Shown here: positions 8,724 through 17,519 of the stretch, piece by piece | Layout: the number at the start of each line of letters is the position of its first letter | Numbering within the stretch: the stretch's first letter is position 1 | Assembly (NCBI GenBank): GCA_049514435.1 | Contig: JBEKVB010000008.1 | Location: forward strand, 1 to 64,000 | DNA: 64,000 nt | Origin: UBA4810 sp002479215 | Lineage (GTDB): Bacteria > Desulfobacterota > Syntrophia > Syntrophales > Smithellaceae | Direction of reading: 5' to 3' | Position numbers and translations under genes: made by a program | The notes under the pieces: model-generated | What the model saw: the letters and a program-made list of their open reading frames with translations, nothing else | Databases searched by the model: none | What the model was told of the DNA's origin: nothing

Positions 8724-9377
8724 TCAAACTATAACGTATTTCTTAATGAGCTTTACGACTTCTTGAGGTTCGTCCACTATTTGAATCAATTCGAGGTCCG
8801 CGGGAAGAATTTTATCTTCCGTAAGCATATTTTTCTTCATCCAATCCAACAGGCCCTGCCAATACTCGCTGCCCATTAAGATTAAAGGAAAGGTTTTGAT
8901 TCTTTTTGTCTGAATTAAAGTCAGCGCTTCGAAAAGTTCATCCATGGTGCCGAAGCCGCCCGGTAAAATCACGTAAGCGACGGCATATTTGACAAACATT
9001 ACTTTGCGGATAAAGAAGTACTTGTAATCAAGATGAATATTGGCATAGGGGTTCGGCTTTTGTTCGAACGGTAAACGGATATTCATGCCTACTGATTTTC
9101 CACCGGCTTCACTGGCGCCTTTATTGGCCGCTTCCATAATGCCGGGGCCGCCGCCGGTAATTACACTAAAACCATTTTGAGCTAAAAGCCGGGCCAGAAT
9201 TTCCGCTTTTTTATAGTAGGCATCATCAGGCTTCACTCTGGCTGAACCGAAAATAGTGACGGCATTATGCACGTCGGAAAGAGTTTCGATGGAGTCAACA
9301 AATTCCGCCATGATGCGGAACACCCGCCAAGATTCTCCAATGGACAGTGAATCAATTAAGTATTGTTTTTCTTCCAT
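8724..9377 (-). CDS. LOG-family protein (TIGR00730), predicted nucleotide 5'-monophosphate ribohydrolase
   Basis: 217 aa Rossmann-like protein. Family hallmarks are GGGPGIMEAANKGASEAGG around residue 80 and the active-site motif PGGFGTMDELFEALTLIQT around residue 140, with Arg and Glu residues that cleave the N-glycosidic bond in characterised LOG/PpnN enzymes. Often misannotated as lysine decarboxylase. It sits 19 bases upstream of holA, likely co-transcribed. In bacteria this family either recycles nucleotides or makes cytokinin-like bases; I cannot tell which. Confidence 0.88.
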   Translation of the reverse strand: MEEKQYLIDSLSIGESWRVFRIMAEFVDSIETLSDVHNAVTIFGSARVKPDDAYYKKAEILARLLAQNGFSVITGGGPGIMEAANKGASEAGGKSVGMNIRLPFEQKPNPYANIHLDYKYFFIRKVMFVKYAVAYVILPGGFGTMDELFEALTLIQTKRIKTFPLILMGSEYWQGLLDWMKKNMLTEDKILPADLELIQIVDEPQEVVKLIKKYVIV

Positions 9378-9438
9378 ACAGCAATAATTTCCTCATTCGC
9401 TTATGATTTGCAGATTACTGTGAGAGCGAACAGCCCGC

Positions 9439-9630
9439 TTAACTGCTGCGGCGTCTTTGAACCTTGGCCAGTCGGCGGCGCGCTTCAATTGTTTTTCTCT
9501 TTTTCTTTACAGAAGGCTTTTCATAAGCTCGGCGGACTTTCAATTCCTTGAATAAGCCGCTTTTCGACAGTTTGTTTTTCAATATTTTTAAAGCTTTTTC
9601 CACATCATTGTCAATTACCTTTACTTCCAA
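9439..9630 (-). CDS. rpsU: 30S ribosomal protein S21
   Basis: 63 aa. Begins MEVKVIDNDVEKALKILKNK and ends in the Arg/Lys-rich tail RRRLAKVQRRRSS, typical of bS21, which helps base-pair the 16S 3' end with mRNA. The start codon is TTG, set by a strong GGAGG seven bases upstream. No ATG start is available in frame. Lies between the hisC terminator and the LOG gene. Confidence 0.93.
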   Translation of the reverse strand: MEVKVIDNDVEKALKILKNKLSKSGLFKELKVRRAYEKPSVKKKRKTIEARRRLAKVQRRRSS

Positions 9631-9690
9631 GTTAATTCCTCCTTATCCCTTATAATTAATCAATTATTTTACCTAAAATCGTTTAGAAAT

Positions 9691-9742
9691 AAAAAAAGGG
9701 CAGTACGGCAAAGTCCAATAATTATCATGCCGTAAACTACCC
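9691..9742 (-). terminator. Intrinsic terminator after hisC
   Basis: On the minus strand, arms built on GGGTAGT...ACGGCA and TGCCGT...ACTGCCC are followed by seven T residues. Located 25 bases beyond the hisC stop and before the rpsU start. Confidence 0.7.
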
Positions 9743-9766
9743 TCACAATTTTCAATTAATTTTAAA

Positions 9767-10837
9767 TCACGCTCCTAACTCAGAAATAGCGCTGGTTAAA
9801 GACTTTAAAAATGCCTTGTTTTCTCTAGGATTTCCTACTGTAACCCTCATGCAGTTTCGTGTCATCTTTGTATTCAAATTTTTAATGATAATACCATCCG
9901 CTGCAAGTTTATTATATATGCGATCCGCATCAAAAGCGCAACTAAAAAAAATAAAATTCGCGTCCGAAGGATAGGGCTTAATCCCGGCAATTTCTTTCAA
10001 GCCGGAATAAAGCTCTACGCGACTTTTAACTATTTGAGCAACTTGCCTCACGAATTCATCCTGATTGTCCAGAAAAAAATTAGCTGCTATTTCTGATAGA
10101 CAATTAACGTTATAGGGCAATCTAACTTTGTCCAGCTGAGCGATAATATGACTATTCGCGATTAAGAAACCAAGGCGCATCGAGGCCAATCCCAATTTGG
10201 AGAGCGTATTCAAAAAAACCAAATTGTCGTATTTTTTCAACAGGGGCAGCAAAGTTTGACCGGAAAAATCGGCATAAGCTTCGTCGATGACGACAACTCC
10301 GGAAGTTTTTCTAATGATGGCTTCTATCTTATCCCGGCTAAAAAGATTACCGGTGGGACTATTGGGATAACTTAAAAAAATCAAAGAAGGGAAGGTTGCT
10401 CTAATTTTGGTGAGCAGTGTATCAATATCGAGATCAAAGTTCTCATCCAGACGAACTTCCAACACTTTATTACCGGTATTAACCGCAATTATCTTGTACA
10501 TGGCAAAGGTAGGAGTGGGGAGAAGTACGCCGTTTACTTTACCTTTGAGCGTCATACAAAGCGTTTGAATCAGTTCGTCTGAACCGTTGCCCAACATAAC
10601 CATATCCTTGTTTACGCCGTAATACCGGGCAAATCTCTCTCGCAATTTAGGGACTCCGGCTTCCGGATAGCGATTCAGATTAACTTTATTCATTTCTTCC
10701 AGAAGCCTTTTCTTTAAAGGTTCCTGCAGGCCGAAAGGATTTTCGTTGGCGTCCATTTTTATTTCGCCCGTCTGCTCCGGTGCTATATAGCCGCTTTGCT
10801 CGAATATTTCTTTGCTGATAATGTCTCGAAAGATCAT
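9767..10837 (-). CDS. hisC: Histidinol-phosphate aminotransferase
   Basis: About 356 aa PLP enzyme of fold type I. Motifs in order: KMDANENPFG substrate/N-terminal arm, LNRYPEAG, LGNGSDELIQTLCM cofactor-binding, SYPNSPTGN, VVIDEAYADF (Asp that holds the PLP pyridine), and the Schiff-base Lys in NTLSKLGLASMRLGFL; C-terminal arginine in NCMRVTVG. A TTG at 10885 would extend it into the preceding ligase gene; the ATG at 10837 is preferred. It is 20 bases after the ligase gene. hisD is in this window too, but far away at 33-34 kb, so histidine genes are scattered here. Confidence 0.92.
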   Translation of the reverse strand: MIFRDIISKEIFEQSGYIAPEQTGEIKMDANENPFGLQEPLKKRLLEEMNKVNLNRYPEAGVPKLRERFARYYGVNKDMVMLGNGSDELIQTLCMTLKGKVNGVLLPTPTFAMYKIIAVNTGNKVLEVRLDENFDLDIDTLLTKIRATFPSLIFLSYPNSPTGNLFSRDKIEAIIRKTSGVVVIDEAYADFSGQTLLPLLKKYDNLVFLNTLSKLGLASMRLGFLIANSHIIAQLDKVRLPYNVNCLSEIAANFFLDNQDEFVRQVAQIVKSRVELYSGLKEIAGIKPYPSDANFIFFSCAFDADRIYNKLAADGIIIKNLNTKMTRNCMRVTVGNPRENKAFLKSLTSAISELGA

Positions 10838-10857
10838 GGCGATAAACAACCTGCTTT

Positions 10858-11670
10858 CTATGTTCTTTTTTCCTTCATATTCCAATGCCCATCATTATAT
10901 TTCTTTTTCAACTCACACTTCAGGTTTTTTTCCGCTGCTGTCGCGGTATCTTCCACCAATTCTATACCCAATTCATCGGTAAAGCCTTTTTTCAATTGTA
11001 AACAAACATCCTGAATATCAACTGGCGAAATAAGCTCTTCGTTGATTGCCGTCACTGTTTTTTTTAGCTTCGCTATTTGTTCCGGGGCCCGTGCAGGCAG
11101 CAATAAAGAGGCTGTTTTCTCCGGATCAAAAGCCATCAGCAATGAACCATGCTGTAAGAATCCGCCTCTTTTCCTCACTTGAGCGCTGCCGCAAATCTTA
11201 CGCTCCCCCACCAAAAGTTCACTTCTGGAAGGAACAGAAAAACAGCAGGATATAAATTCTTCTCCCGCCTCGGCACGGCTGCCGTGAGCCAAATCCGCAT
11301 TTATCCCTAAATAAGAAAGGCCGCGAGCAATGCATCTGCTGATTACCTTATATGCTCCGGCGATATCAGGAGGAAATGTTTTTTCTTGATCCCCGGCTAT
11401 GACACAATAAGTAATTTCATCAGAGTGAAAAACGGCTTTGCCCCCCGTTATCCTTCTGACAATATCAACTCCTGCTTTTCGGCATTTTTCAATATTCACT
11501 TCTTTCCTTATATCCTGAAAATAACCAATGGAAATTGCCGCCGGATGAGAACTATAAAATCTAATCGTAGGAGGTTTTTTATTTTTTATGGTTTCCTGAA
11601 AAATGGACTCATCTAGGGCCATGTTTTCGAAAATATCGTAAATTTGAAAATTCAACAACCTCCATACCAT
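10858..11670 (-). CDS. Lipoate-protein ligase A / octanoyltransferase (LipM-like) family protein
   Basis: 270 aa. Contains the lipoyl/biotin ligase-like motifs RFYSSHPAAISIGYFQD, RRITGGKAVFHSDEITYC and GSAQVRKRGGFLQHGSLLM. A Cys pair in ISCCFSVPSRSE sits where LipM octanoyltransferases carry their catalytic Cys, favouring octanoyl transfer from acyl carrier protein over ATP-dependent lipoate ligation; this is inference. Gene context supports lipoylation: gcvH, its likely acceptor, starts about 770 bases upstream on the same strand, separated by a repeat array. Confidence 0.82.
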   Translation of the reverse strand: MVWRLLNFQIYDIFENMALDESIFQETIKNKKPPTIRFYSSHPAAISIGYFQDIRKEVNIEKCRKAGVDIVRRITGGKAVFHSDEITYCVIAGDQEKTFPPDIAGAYKVISRCIARGLSYLGINADLAHGSRAEAGEEFISCCFSVPSRSELLVGERKICGSAQVRKRGGFLQHGSLLMAFDPEKTASLLLPARAPEQIAKLKKTVTAINEELISPVDIQDVCLQLKKGFTDELGIELVEDTATAAEKNLKCELKKKYNDGHWNMKEKRT

Positions 11671-11697
11671 AAAATGACCTTCCTAAAGCAAAGAGCG

Positions 11698-12046
11698 GGG
11701 TATCTGACCCAAGATATCCCGAAGCGTTCCGCTTACGGGATCAATTCAACTAGCAGATACTACTGCACTGCGTTTGTAATATCTGAGTTTCATTGATTCC
11801 ACTTACGCTTCAAACTTCACTTCGCTTGTTTTACCACAGCGCTCGCGCTTGGTATAATTTCCAATAGCCTTTAGCTATTGGATAATTCGACTAACAAACT
11901 TTAATTAGGCTTCGCTTTTAAAGTTTGAGTCTCATTACGTCCAGCAAACTTCAGCGGTGACGTGACCTCTTGTGACCTTCAGGTTATTAGGTTATGCACT
12001 TTGTTTCTGAAGTTTGGGTCTCATTATCAGCGAGTGTCATTGATTA
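11698..12046 (+). repeat. Array of nested palindromic intergenic elements
   Basis: A 350-base gap filled with hairpin units sharing borders. One unit at 11743-11797 (ATTCAACTAGCAGATA...TATCTGAGTTTCATTGATTC). An outer unit opens at 11795 (GATTCCACTTACGCTTCAAA) and closes only at 12027-12046 (CAGCGAGTGTCATTGATTAA). Between its two halves lie three further hairpins: CCAATAGC/GCTATTGG at 11861-11881, ATTCGACTAACAAACTTT...AAAGTTTGAGTCTCATTA at 11885-11937, and CAAACTTCAG/CTGAAGTTTG with GGTCTCATTA at 11945-12026. The outer unit ends exactly at the gcvH stop codon. Confidence 0.75.
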
Positions 12047-12442
12047 ATCGCTCTCCTCTTCTTGCCTTATAAAATCATGATAAGCAGTAGCAACGAGGAG
12101 ATCTTCTAATTGTTCCAGGTCGTCCATTTCAATAACAACCAACCACCCCATATCATGAGGGTCACTGTTTATTATGCCTATATCGTCCTTAATATCTTCA
12201 TTAATATTTACCACAGTTCCACTAACGGGAGAGATTAAATCCACCACCGTTTTAGTGGATTCGACGGAACCAAATGTTTCGTCACGTTCCACATAAGTAT
12301 CAATTTCTGTAAATTCAACTGATAAAATTTCCCCTAGACTTTCTTGAGCATAATCAGTAATCCCTATAGTCGTCATATACCCCTCAACCCGCACCCATAT
12401 GTGTTCGCGACTATAGAGTAGATCTTCCGGAAAAACTTTCAT
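12044..12442 (-). CDS. gcvH: Glycine cleavage system H protein
   Basis: 132 aa lipoyl carrier. The lipoylated lysine lies in the standard setting FGSVESTKTVVDLISPVSGTVVNIN, preceded by YTMTTIGITDYAQESLGEILSVE-type strands. It shuttles the aminomethyl group between P, T and L proteins, or serves as a lipoyl relay. No gcvT or gcvP is present here; the lipoyl ligase-like gene downstream is its probable modifier. The stop codon is formed by the end of the adjoining palindromic element, so the last codons may have been altered by insertion. Confidence 0.92.
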   Translation of the reverse strand: MKVFPEDLLYSREHIWVRVEGYMTTIGITDYAQESLGEILSVEFTEIDTYVERDETFGSVESTKTVVDLISPVSGTVVNINEDIKDDIGIINSDPHDMGWLVVIEMDDLEQLEDLLVATAYHDFIRQEEESD

Positions 12443-12461
12443 AACAACACAACCTCTGCAT

Positions 12462-13547
12462 TTATTCTATGATGACGAGGTCTTTATCCATTTTTGTAAT
12501 CTTTTCGCAACCATTTTCTTTCACCAGAACTGTATCCTCAATTCTGATGCCCCAAAGTCCGGGGAAATATAGCCCCGGCTCTACTGTAACCACCATTTGC
12601 GCATCTAAAATATCCTTAGAATTTGATGCCAGACGCGGCGCTTCATGAACTTCTAGACCTATACCGTGCCCTGTTCCATGTACAAAATACCGGCGATATT
12701 TTTCTCCTAAAGCGTCGCGCGCACAAATGTCAACAGCACTTGCGGAAATGTTTGCTTTAATAATGGCTATGGCTCGATCATGGGCATTCTGGACTGTTTG
12801 ATAAGCATTCTTTTGTTTATCTGTCAATTCCCCAAAAGCAATAGTACAGGTTTCGTCGGAACAATATCCTTTGCACTTTACGCCGAAATCAATGACGATC
12901 AAATTTCCCTTTTTAATTTTTTTGTCAGTCGGCCGGGCATGGGGAAGCGCAGAGTTTGCTCCCGCAGCTACAATTGCTTCAAAGGCAAGTTGATCGGCAC
13001 CGGATTTTCGTGCATTAAGCTCCAGCTGCAAAGCTAATTCTTTTTCCGTGCAGCCGGGCTTGATTTGGGCGATAAGGGAAAGAATAGCAGCTGAAGAAAT
13101 TTCAGCGGCTTTTTTCATTAGTGCTATTTCAGTTTCATCTTTGCGTGCTCTGATTAATCTCAGCTCGTCAGCTAAAGGCACAAACACCTCGTTGGGGAGG
13201 CATTTGGTTAACTGGTTATACATTTCAACAGTTAAAAAGTCCGCCTCGAAGCCGATATTTTTTAAATTGTAATCTTTTATTGTTTGAGTAATTCCTTGAA
13301 TTTTATCCTTATATTCGATTATTTGCATATCAATTACTTCCAAGGCGGCTTGAGCGGAATATCGGCCGTCAACGAGTAAGATTGCCGTACCGCAGTTAAT
13401 TATAAGAACACCATCACTGCCGGTAAAACCTGAAAAATAACGGATATTATTCATATTAAAAAAAATTATGCTATCGACTTTGTAATCGGAAAACTTGCGG
13501 CGAATGAGGGAAACCCTGATTGGGAGAACTTTATTTTTCTGCTGCAT
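12462..13547 (-). CDS. Xaa-Pro aminopeptidase family (M24) metallopeptidase
   Basis: 361 aa. N-terminal creatinase-like domain (residues 1-130, ending LRLIRARKDETEIALMKKAA) and a pita-bread catalytic domain. Metal ligands are visible: Asp in VIDFGVKCKGYCSDETCT (two Asp), His in HGTGHGIGLEVHE, Glu in VTVEPGLYFPG and Glu in GIRIEDTVLV. Cleaves the N-terminal residue before Pro in peptides, in the cytoplasm. Its start overlaps the end of the upstream TPR gene by 17 bases, and gcvH follows after 20 bases, so the three are probably one transcript. Confidence 0.9.
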   Translation of the reverse strand: MQQKNKVLPIRVSLIRRKFSDYKVDSIIFFNMNNIRYFSGFTGSDGVLIINCGTAILLVDGRYSAQAALEVIDMQIIEYKDKIQGITQTIKDYNLKNIGFEADFLTVEMYNQLTKCLPNEVFVPLADELRLIRARKDETEIALMKKAAEISSAAILSLIAQIKPGCTEKELALQLELNARKSGADQLAFEAIVAAGANSALPHARPTDKKIKKGNLIVIDFGVKCKGYCSDETCTIAFGELTDKQKNAYQTVQNAHDRAIAIIKANISASAVDICARDALGEKYRRYFVHGTGHGIGLEVHEAPRLASNSKDILDAQMVVTVEPGLYFPGLWGIRIEDTVLVKENGCEKITKMDKDLVIIE

Positions 13548-14223
13548 GCTTCTTTAACCTATTGATGTTTTCCAGCCAGCAGGACAGCGTTTTAGCTAAA
13601 TTGTCGGACTGAACGATATCCCCGTTTACCGGAGATTTTAAAGCTATCGCCGTTGTTATCGTATCCAGCTTTGTCCTGGCTAGAACATTTTCCGGTTCCT
13701 CTTCCAGTATTTTTTCGAGAACTTCCGCGGCCATTTTAAAGTGACCCTGCTTGATATAGAGGTCCGCTAAAGTAACTGTGTAGAATTCCGGCTTGGAAGT
13801 ATTCTCGTTATCTGTCGAGTCCATATCCGCAATAAGGGGTTCTTCTTGTTCCAGAAGGGCTATCTTCCCAACCACTTCCTCTGCCTTATCGGAAGTTGGA
13901 TTCCAGGAAATATACTTCTGATAGCAAATAACCGCGTCTCGATAGAAACCTTTTTCCCGATAGATATCACCCACCCGGACATAAACCAGAGATAAACCGG
14001 AAATAATTTTCTCAACTTCCCGCAAAACATCTCTGGCTTCATCAACTCTTCCCATGCCGATGAAAACATTGCTGGCGATAACACGGGCATCAACGTCCAA
14101 AGGAAGGCGCGCGAGCCGCGCTTCGGCGAGACTAAGTGCTTCCGAGAACATATTGTGTTGCAAAAGATCCTCGGCTTGGTCAAGAAAATTCATGCGGTCT
14201 TTTTCGGCGTTATTGTTGTCCAT
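13531..14223 (-). CDS. TPR-repeat protein
   Basis: About 230 aa from the ATG at 14223; a TTG three codons upstream is an alternative. Helical repeats of TPR type run through most of the protein: LLQHNMFSEALSLAEARLARLP, VFIGMGRVDEARDVLREVEK, DIYREKGFYRDAVICYQKYI, LYIKQGHFKMAAEVLEKIL. There is no signal peptide, so it is probably a cytoplasmic scaffold. It overlaps the Xaa-Pro peptidase. The family is too broad for a function to be given; the adjacent pilus genes are a weak hint only. Confidence 0.8.
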   Translation of the reverse strand: MDNNNAEKDRMNFLDQAEDLLQHNMFSEALSLAEARLARLPLDVDARVIASNVFIGMGRVDEARDVLREVEKIISGLSLVYVRVGDIYREKGFYRDAVICYQKYISWNPTSDKAEEVVGKIALLEQEEPLIADMDSTDNENTSKPEFYTVTLADLYIKQGHFKMAAEVLEKILEEEPENVLARTKLDTITTAIALKSPVNGDIVQSDNLAKTLSCWLENINRLKKHAAEK

Positions 14224-14325
14224 ATGTCTCAACTAAATGATTAAATACAAAAGAGTTGATCTATTGCAAATTAACATAGCCAACTGTAACATGTCAATAT
14301 GAGAAAGAAATCATTAATGGATAGG

Positions 14326-15093
14326 TTACTGTAAGAGCTGTAAATAATTTTTGGCTCTTTGACCGAAAGAAGATTGGGGTGATAACTTAATAACGTTTTG
14401 GAATACTTTTTTTGCTTTTTCTGTATTTTTGATTTTTAAATAACACTCGCCCAATAAAAATTGGGCATCATAAAGATTGGGGTTTAACTCGATTGATTTA
14501 GTAAAGTGTTGAACAGCTTCTTCAATGTTGGACTGATCAAAATAAATAAGACCAATATTTTTTTCAATTTGCGGCTGGTATACTGTCTCTGGATTTTTCT
14601 GAAGAGCTTCGTGGAACTTAGTCAAAGCCTTGGAATAATCTTTCTTGGAATAATAAGCCAAACCTGCATTATAAAGTGGCATAACCGGTGTGTCATACAG
14701 TGGATTAGCAAGTGCTTTATCAAATTCTTCAATCGCCTTGTCGGCAAGACCTTTATCTAAATAAAGTATACCTAAGTAATTATGCGCTTCGGAATAGTCA
14801 TCTTTTAGAGAAATTGCTTCCTGAAATTCTTTTATGGCTTTTCCTTTCATATCCTTTCCAAGGTAAGCAATGCCCATGTTATAATGAATTCTGTGATCAC
14901 TGGAATTGTATTTTTCCGCTTCCAGTAATTCCTTTAAGGCGTTGTTATATTGCTTCAATTCAATCAAAGATATGCCTTTATTTAGAAATAGTTCCGCCTG
15001 TTGCTTATGCCAGGGAGTATTGGTACAAGCGAGACAAAGGAAAAATACCGGACAAACGGCAAAAAATTTGAATTTATTTATATTTAATTTCAT
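14326..15093 (-). CDS. PilF/PilW-like TPR lipoprotein, type IV pilus biogenesis
   Basis: About 255 aa. Signal peptide with lipobox CLAC at residues 19-22 of the ATG 15093 form (an ATG at 15111 adds six residues), so probably an outer-membrane-directed lipoprotein. At least five TPR units follow, for example AELFLNKGISLIELKQYNNALKE-type and HYNMGIAYLGKDMKGKAIKEF. In other bacteria PilF/PilW lipoproteins of this build pilot the PilQ secretin to the outer membrane. Here it lies directly downstream of pilQ, which supports that role by context. I leave the symbol blank because PilF in Gram-positives and Thermus means something else. Confidence 0.75.
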   Translation of the reverse strand: MKLNINKFKFFAVCPVFFLCLACTNTPWHKQQAELFLNKGISLIELKQYNNALKELLEAEKYNSSDHRIHYNMGIAYLGKDMKGKAIKEFQEAISLKDDYSEAHNYLGILYLDKGLADKAIEEFDKALANPLYDTPVMPLYNAGLAYYSKKDYSKALTKFHEALQKNPETVYQPQIEKNIGLIYFDQSNIEEAVQHFTKSIELNPNLYDAQFLLGECYLKIKNTEKAKKVFQNVIKLSPQSSFGQRAKNYLQLLQ

Positions 15094-15157
15094 TAAATAA
15101 ATTTTTAGCATAAATCATTTTTCTCGTAATCAGCGATAAAGATCAACAACAAAGATA

Positions 15158-16984
15158 TTAATTTATAATTTTTTCGGCACTCTCTGTAAAACCTGATCCT
15201 TTTAATATTTTTGGCGTTATGAAAATTAAAAGCTGTGTGTTTGTATTGTCAACATTTTCAGTTTTAAATAGCCAACCAAGAATTGGAATTTTTTGAAACC
15301 AGGGGACACCGGTTACAAGTTTCTGCTCATTCGTTGTTGAAACACCACCAATAACAACAGTATCTCCATCTTGAACAACAACGGTTGATTCCATATCATT
15401 TTTGTTTATGGGTGGATTGCCCTGAAGAATAGTTGCTTTGGTATAATCAGGCACATCATTGGAAGCTATGATTTCCATTGAAATTTTTCCTTCGTCAGTT
15501 ATTTTCGGCTTTACCTCTAACTTTAACACGGCTTCTTTAAAAGTAACAGTTGCCGGTGAATTACCCGATGCAGGAGTTACATAGGGGACGTCAGCTCCTT
15601 GCTTGATAATAGCCTTAACGTTATCCATAGTCACCACTTTCGGAGAAGAAATAAGCTTCCCCCTGTTATTACTTTCTAAGGCAGCAATCTGCGCTTCAAG
15701 AAAACCAGTAGCGCCACCAAATACTATACCCAGTGTAGGTCCTGCCACTGCTGCCGGTAAATTTACTGCCGCCATAGACAAAGTTGTTGCAGGAGTAACG
15801 CTAGAATTTAAAAGACCGATTTGAGGGGGATAAGCTTGTCGAATTGAATTTGTTTGCAGTGTACTGGAACCGCCGGACAAACCTAACCCGTAAGTACCAC
15901 CACTAATCGATTGTTGATTTCCGACCCCCCATGTCACACCGACATTTCTGATAAATTCTTCAGTTGCTTCAACAATTTTGGCTTCAATGAGTATTTGCCG
16001 TAATTTTCCCTTGTCCGCCAAAAGCTTTGTCTCTCTTTCTTTACGTGTATCTTCGGCTTTGCGCTGATTTTCTTCAGCACTTACTTTATCAGCTTCATCT
16101 TTTTTCTTTCTTTCCAAAGTCATCACACTGATGACATCACCCATTTGTTTTTTGGCTAAACCGTTTATGTCCAGTATTGTGTCTAGAGCTTGCTCCCAGG
16201 GAACATTTTTCATAGATAAAGTTACATTACCTTTTACATCATCACCGGAAACTATACTGATATCGCCATACTCAGCCATTAGGCGAAAAACGCTCTTTAT
16301 GTCCGCATCCTGAAAGTCAATAGATATCATTCGATCTGTATATCTTTTTACTGTTTCCTTTTTAATTGGTTTTACCTTGGCTTCTTCACTTGCTGCAATA
16401 TCATCAGTTTTTTTTGCAGTTTCCGTAGCAACTTTTGCCACTATCTTTTTCTTTTCCGTTACTTTCGGAGTTTCTTCAATTACTACCGGAGAAACCGGGG
16501 ATTTTTTTTCCGGTAAACTGGAGACATTAAAATCAATTAATACACTTTGTCCTTCTTGTTTTATGGAGTAAGGAACAATCTTTTTAAGATTAACAGATAA
16601 ATATATCCATTGTTTACCGTCTACTAATTGTTGCACCGGCGTTACGTGTAAAATATTGTTTAGCTCACCTTCTCCGAATTGGCGGCGCATATTTTCAGGC
16701 GCAAACATATTTTCTAACTTAATCAGCAAACTGCCGTTGGTCTGAGTTTCTACATTAATAGTTGTTTGTTGGGATACAATAAGGTTAATCCTTTCTTTAC
16801 CCGACGACTTTTCCAATAAAACATTTTCCAAATACCCGACTTTGGCAACTGTAGCCTCCGCCTTATCGTCAGTTGCTTGGTTTTTATCTGCTGTTTCCAC
16901 AGCTAAAGAAGTTTCTGAAATATATGTGAAAACCCAAAGAATAATTATGAGAAGAAGAAAAATTTTGGATAAATACTTTTTCAT
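15158..16984 (-). CDS. pilQ: Type IV pilus secretin PilQ
   Basis: 608 aa. Signal peptide (residues 1-28), an AMIN-type domain (about 45-150, binds peptidoglycan in homologues), a Lys/Pro/Val-rich linker, an STN/N0 domain (SIDFQDADIKSVFRLMAEYG, about 220-290), a Lys/Glu-rich coiled stretch, an N1 domain beginning QILIEAKIVEATEEFIRNVG, and the secretin beta-barrel domain ending VVIGGVSTTNEQKL and PWFQKIPILGWLFK. Forms the outer-membrane pore for the pilus. First ATG has AGAGGT upstream. Last of the pilMNOPQ genes, 13 bases after pilP. Confidence 0.95.
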   Translation of the reverse strand: MKKYLSKIFLLLIIILWVFTYISETSLAVETADKNQATDDKAEATVAKVGYLENVLLEKSSGKERINLIVSQQTTINVETQTNGSLLIKLENMFAPENMRRQFGEGELNNILHVTPVQQLVDGKQWIYLSVNLKKIVPYSIKQEGQSVLIDFNVSSLPEKKSPVSPVVIEETPKVTEKKKIVAKVATETAKKTDDIAASEEAKVKPIKKETVKRYTDRMISIDFQDADIKSVFRLMAEYGDISIVSGDDVKGNVTLSMKNVPWEQALDTILDINGLAKKQMGDVISVMTLERKKKDEADKVSAEENQRKAEDTRKERETKLLADKGKLRQILIEAKIVEATEEFIRNVGVTWGVGNQQSISGGTYGLGLSGGSSTLQTNSIRQAYPPQIGLLNSSVTPATTLSMAAVNLPAAVAGPTLGIVFGGATGFLEAQIAALESNNRGKLISSPKVVTMDNVKAIIKQGADVPYVTPASGNSPATVTFKEAVLKLEVKPKITDEGKISMEIIASNDVPDYTKATILQGNPPINKNDMESTVVVQDGDTVVIGGVSTTNEQKLVTGVPWFQKIPILGWLFKTENVDNTNTQLLIFITPKILKGSGFTESAEKIIN

Positions 16985-16997
16985 GGTTTTACCTCTT

Positions 16998-17519
16998 TTA
17001 TTTGTTGCGCAGTTTTAAAATAATTCTTTTTGCATTTTTTGATACATATTCTTCCACGATAACGCGATCGGCCATGATTTCGATTACTTTACCATTATGT
17101 AAACCAATGTGCGTTCCGGCAAATAAAGGATAGAACTTTTTTGTTGCATCCTCCACAACAGCCACGCGGCGCATTTGATCACCGGCAATTCCCACTACTC
17201 TGAATTGTTCGGTTTGAACCCTTTGTAAGGGGAAAATAGAAAAACTTCCTTCTTTTTTCTCATCCATCTTTTTTACAGTAATCTCTACTTCAATAAAAGG
17301 CCGGAAGGGATCTGAATTCAATAAAGGTTTATAGCTATAAGTACTTTCCTGTGTTTGCGCAGCCGGAGCAGGCTGTTGCGTTTGAGGTTGGGTTGCGACA
17401 GGTGCTATAGCTGTGGGAGGAATTGCATTTAAAATATTTTTCTCCTCAGCAGCAAAAGCATAAGCCGCAACAATGAAAATACTTATAACAATGTTGGAAA
17501 TTATGAGCCTTTTTTTCAT
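16998..17519 (-). CDS. pilP: Type IV pilus assembly lipoprotein-like protein PilP
   Basis: 173 aa. N-terminal signal sequence (about residues 1-23, IISNIVISIFIVAAYAFAAEE) without a clear lipobox Cys, so possibly secreted rather than lipidated. A Gln/Pro/Ala-rich linker follows, then the compact beta domain containing DPFRPFIE, FPLQRVQTEQFRVVGIAG and PLFAGTHIGLHNGKVIEIM, typical of PilP. Links the inner-membrane PilN-PilO pair to PilQ. Overlaps the pilO stop by four bases. Confidence 0.9.
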   Translation of the reverse strand: MKKRLIISNIVISIFIVAAYAFAAEEKNILNAIPPTAIAPVATQPQTQQPAPAAQTQESTYSYKPLLNSDPFRPFIEVEITVKKMDEKKEGSFSIFPLQRVQTEQFRVVGIAGDQMRRVAVVEDATKKFYPLFAGTHIGLHNGKVIEIMADRVIVEEYVSKNAKRIILKLRNK

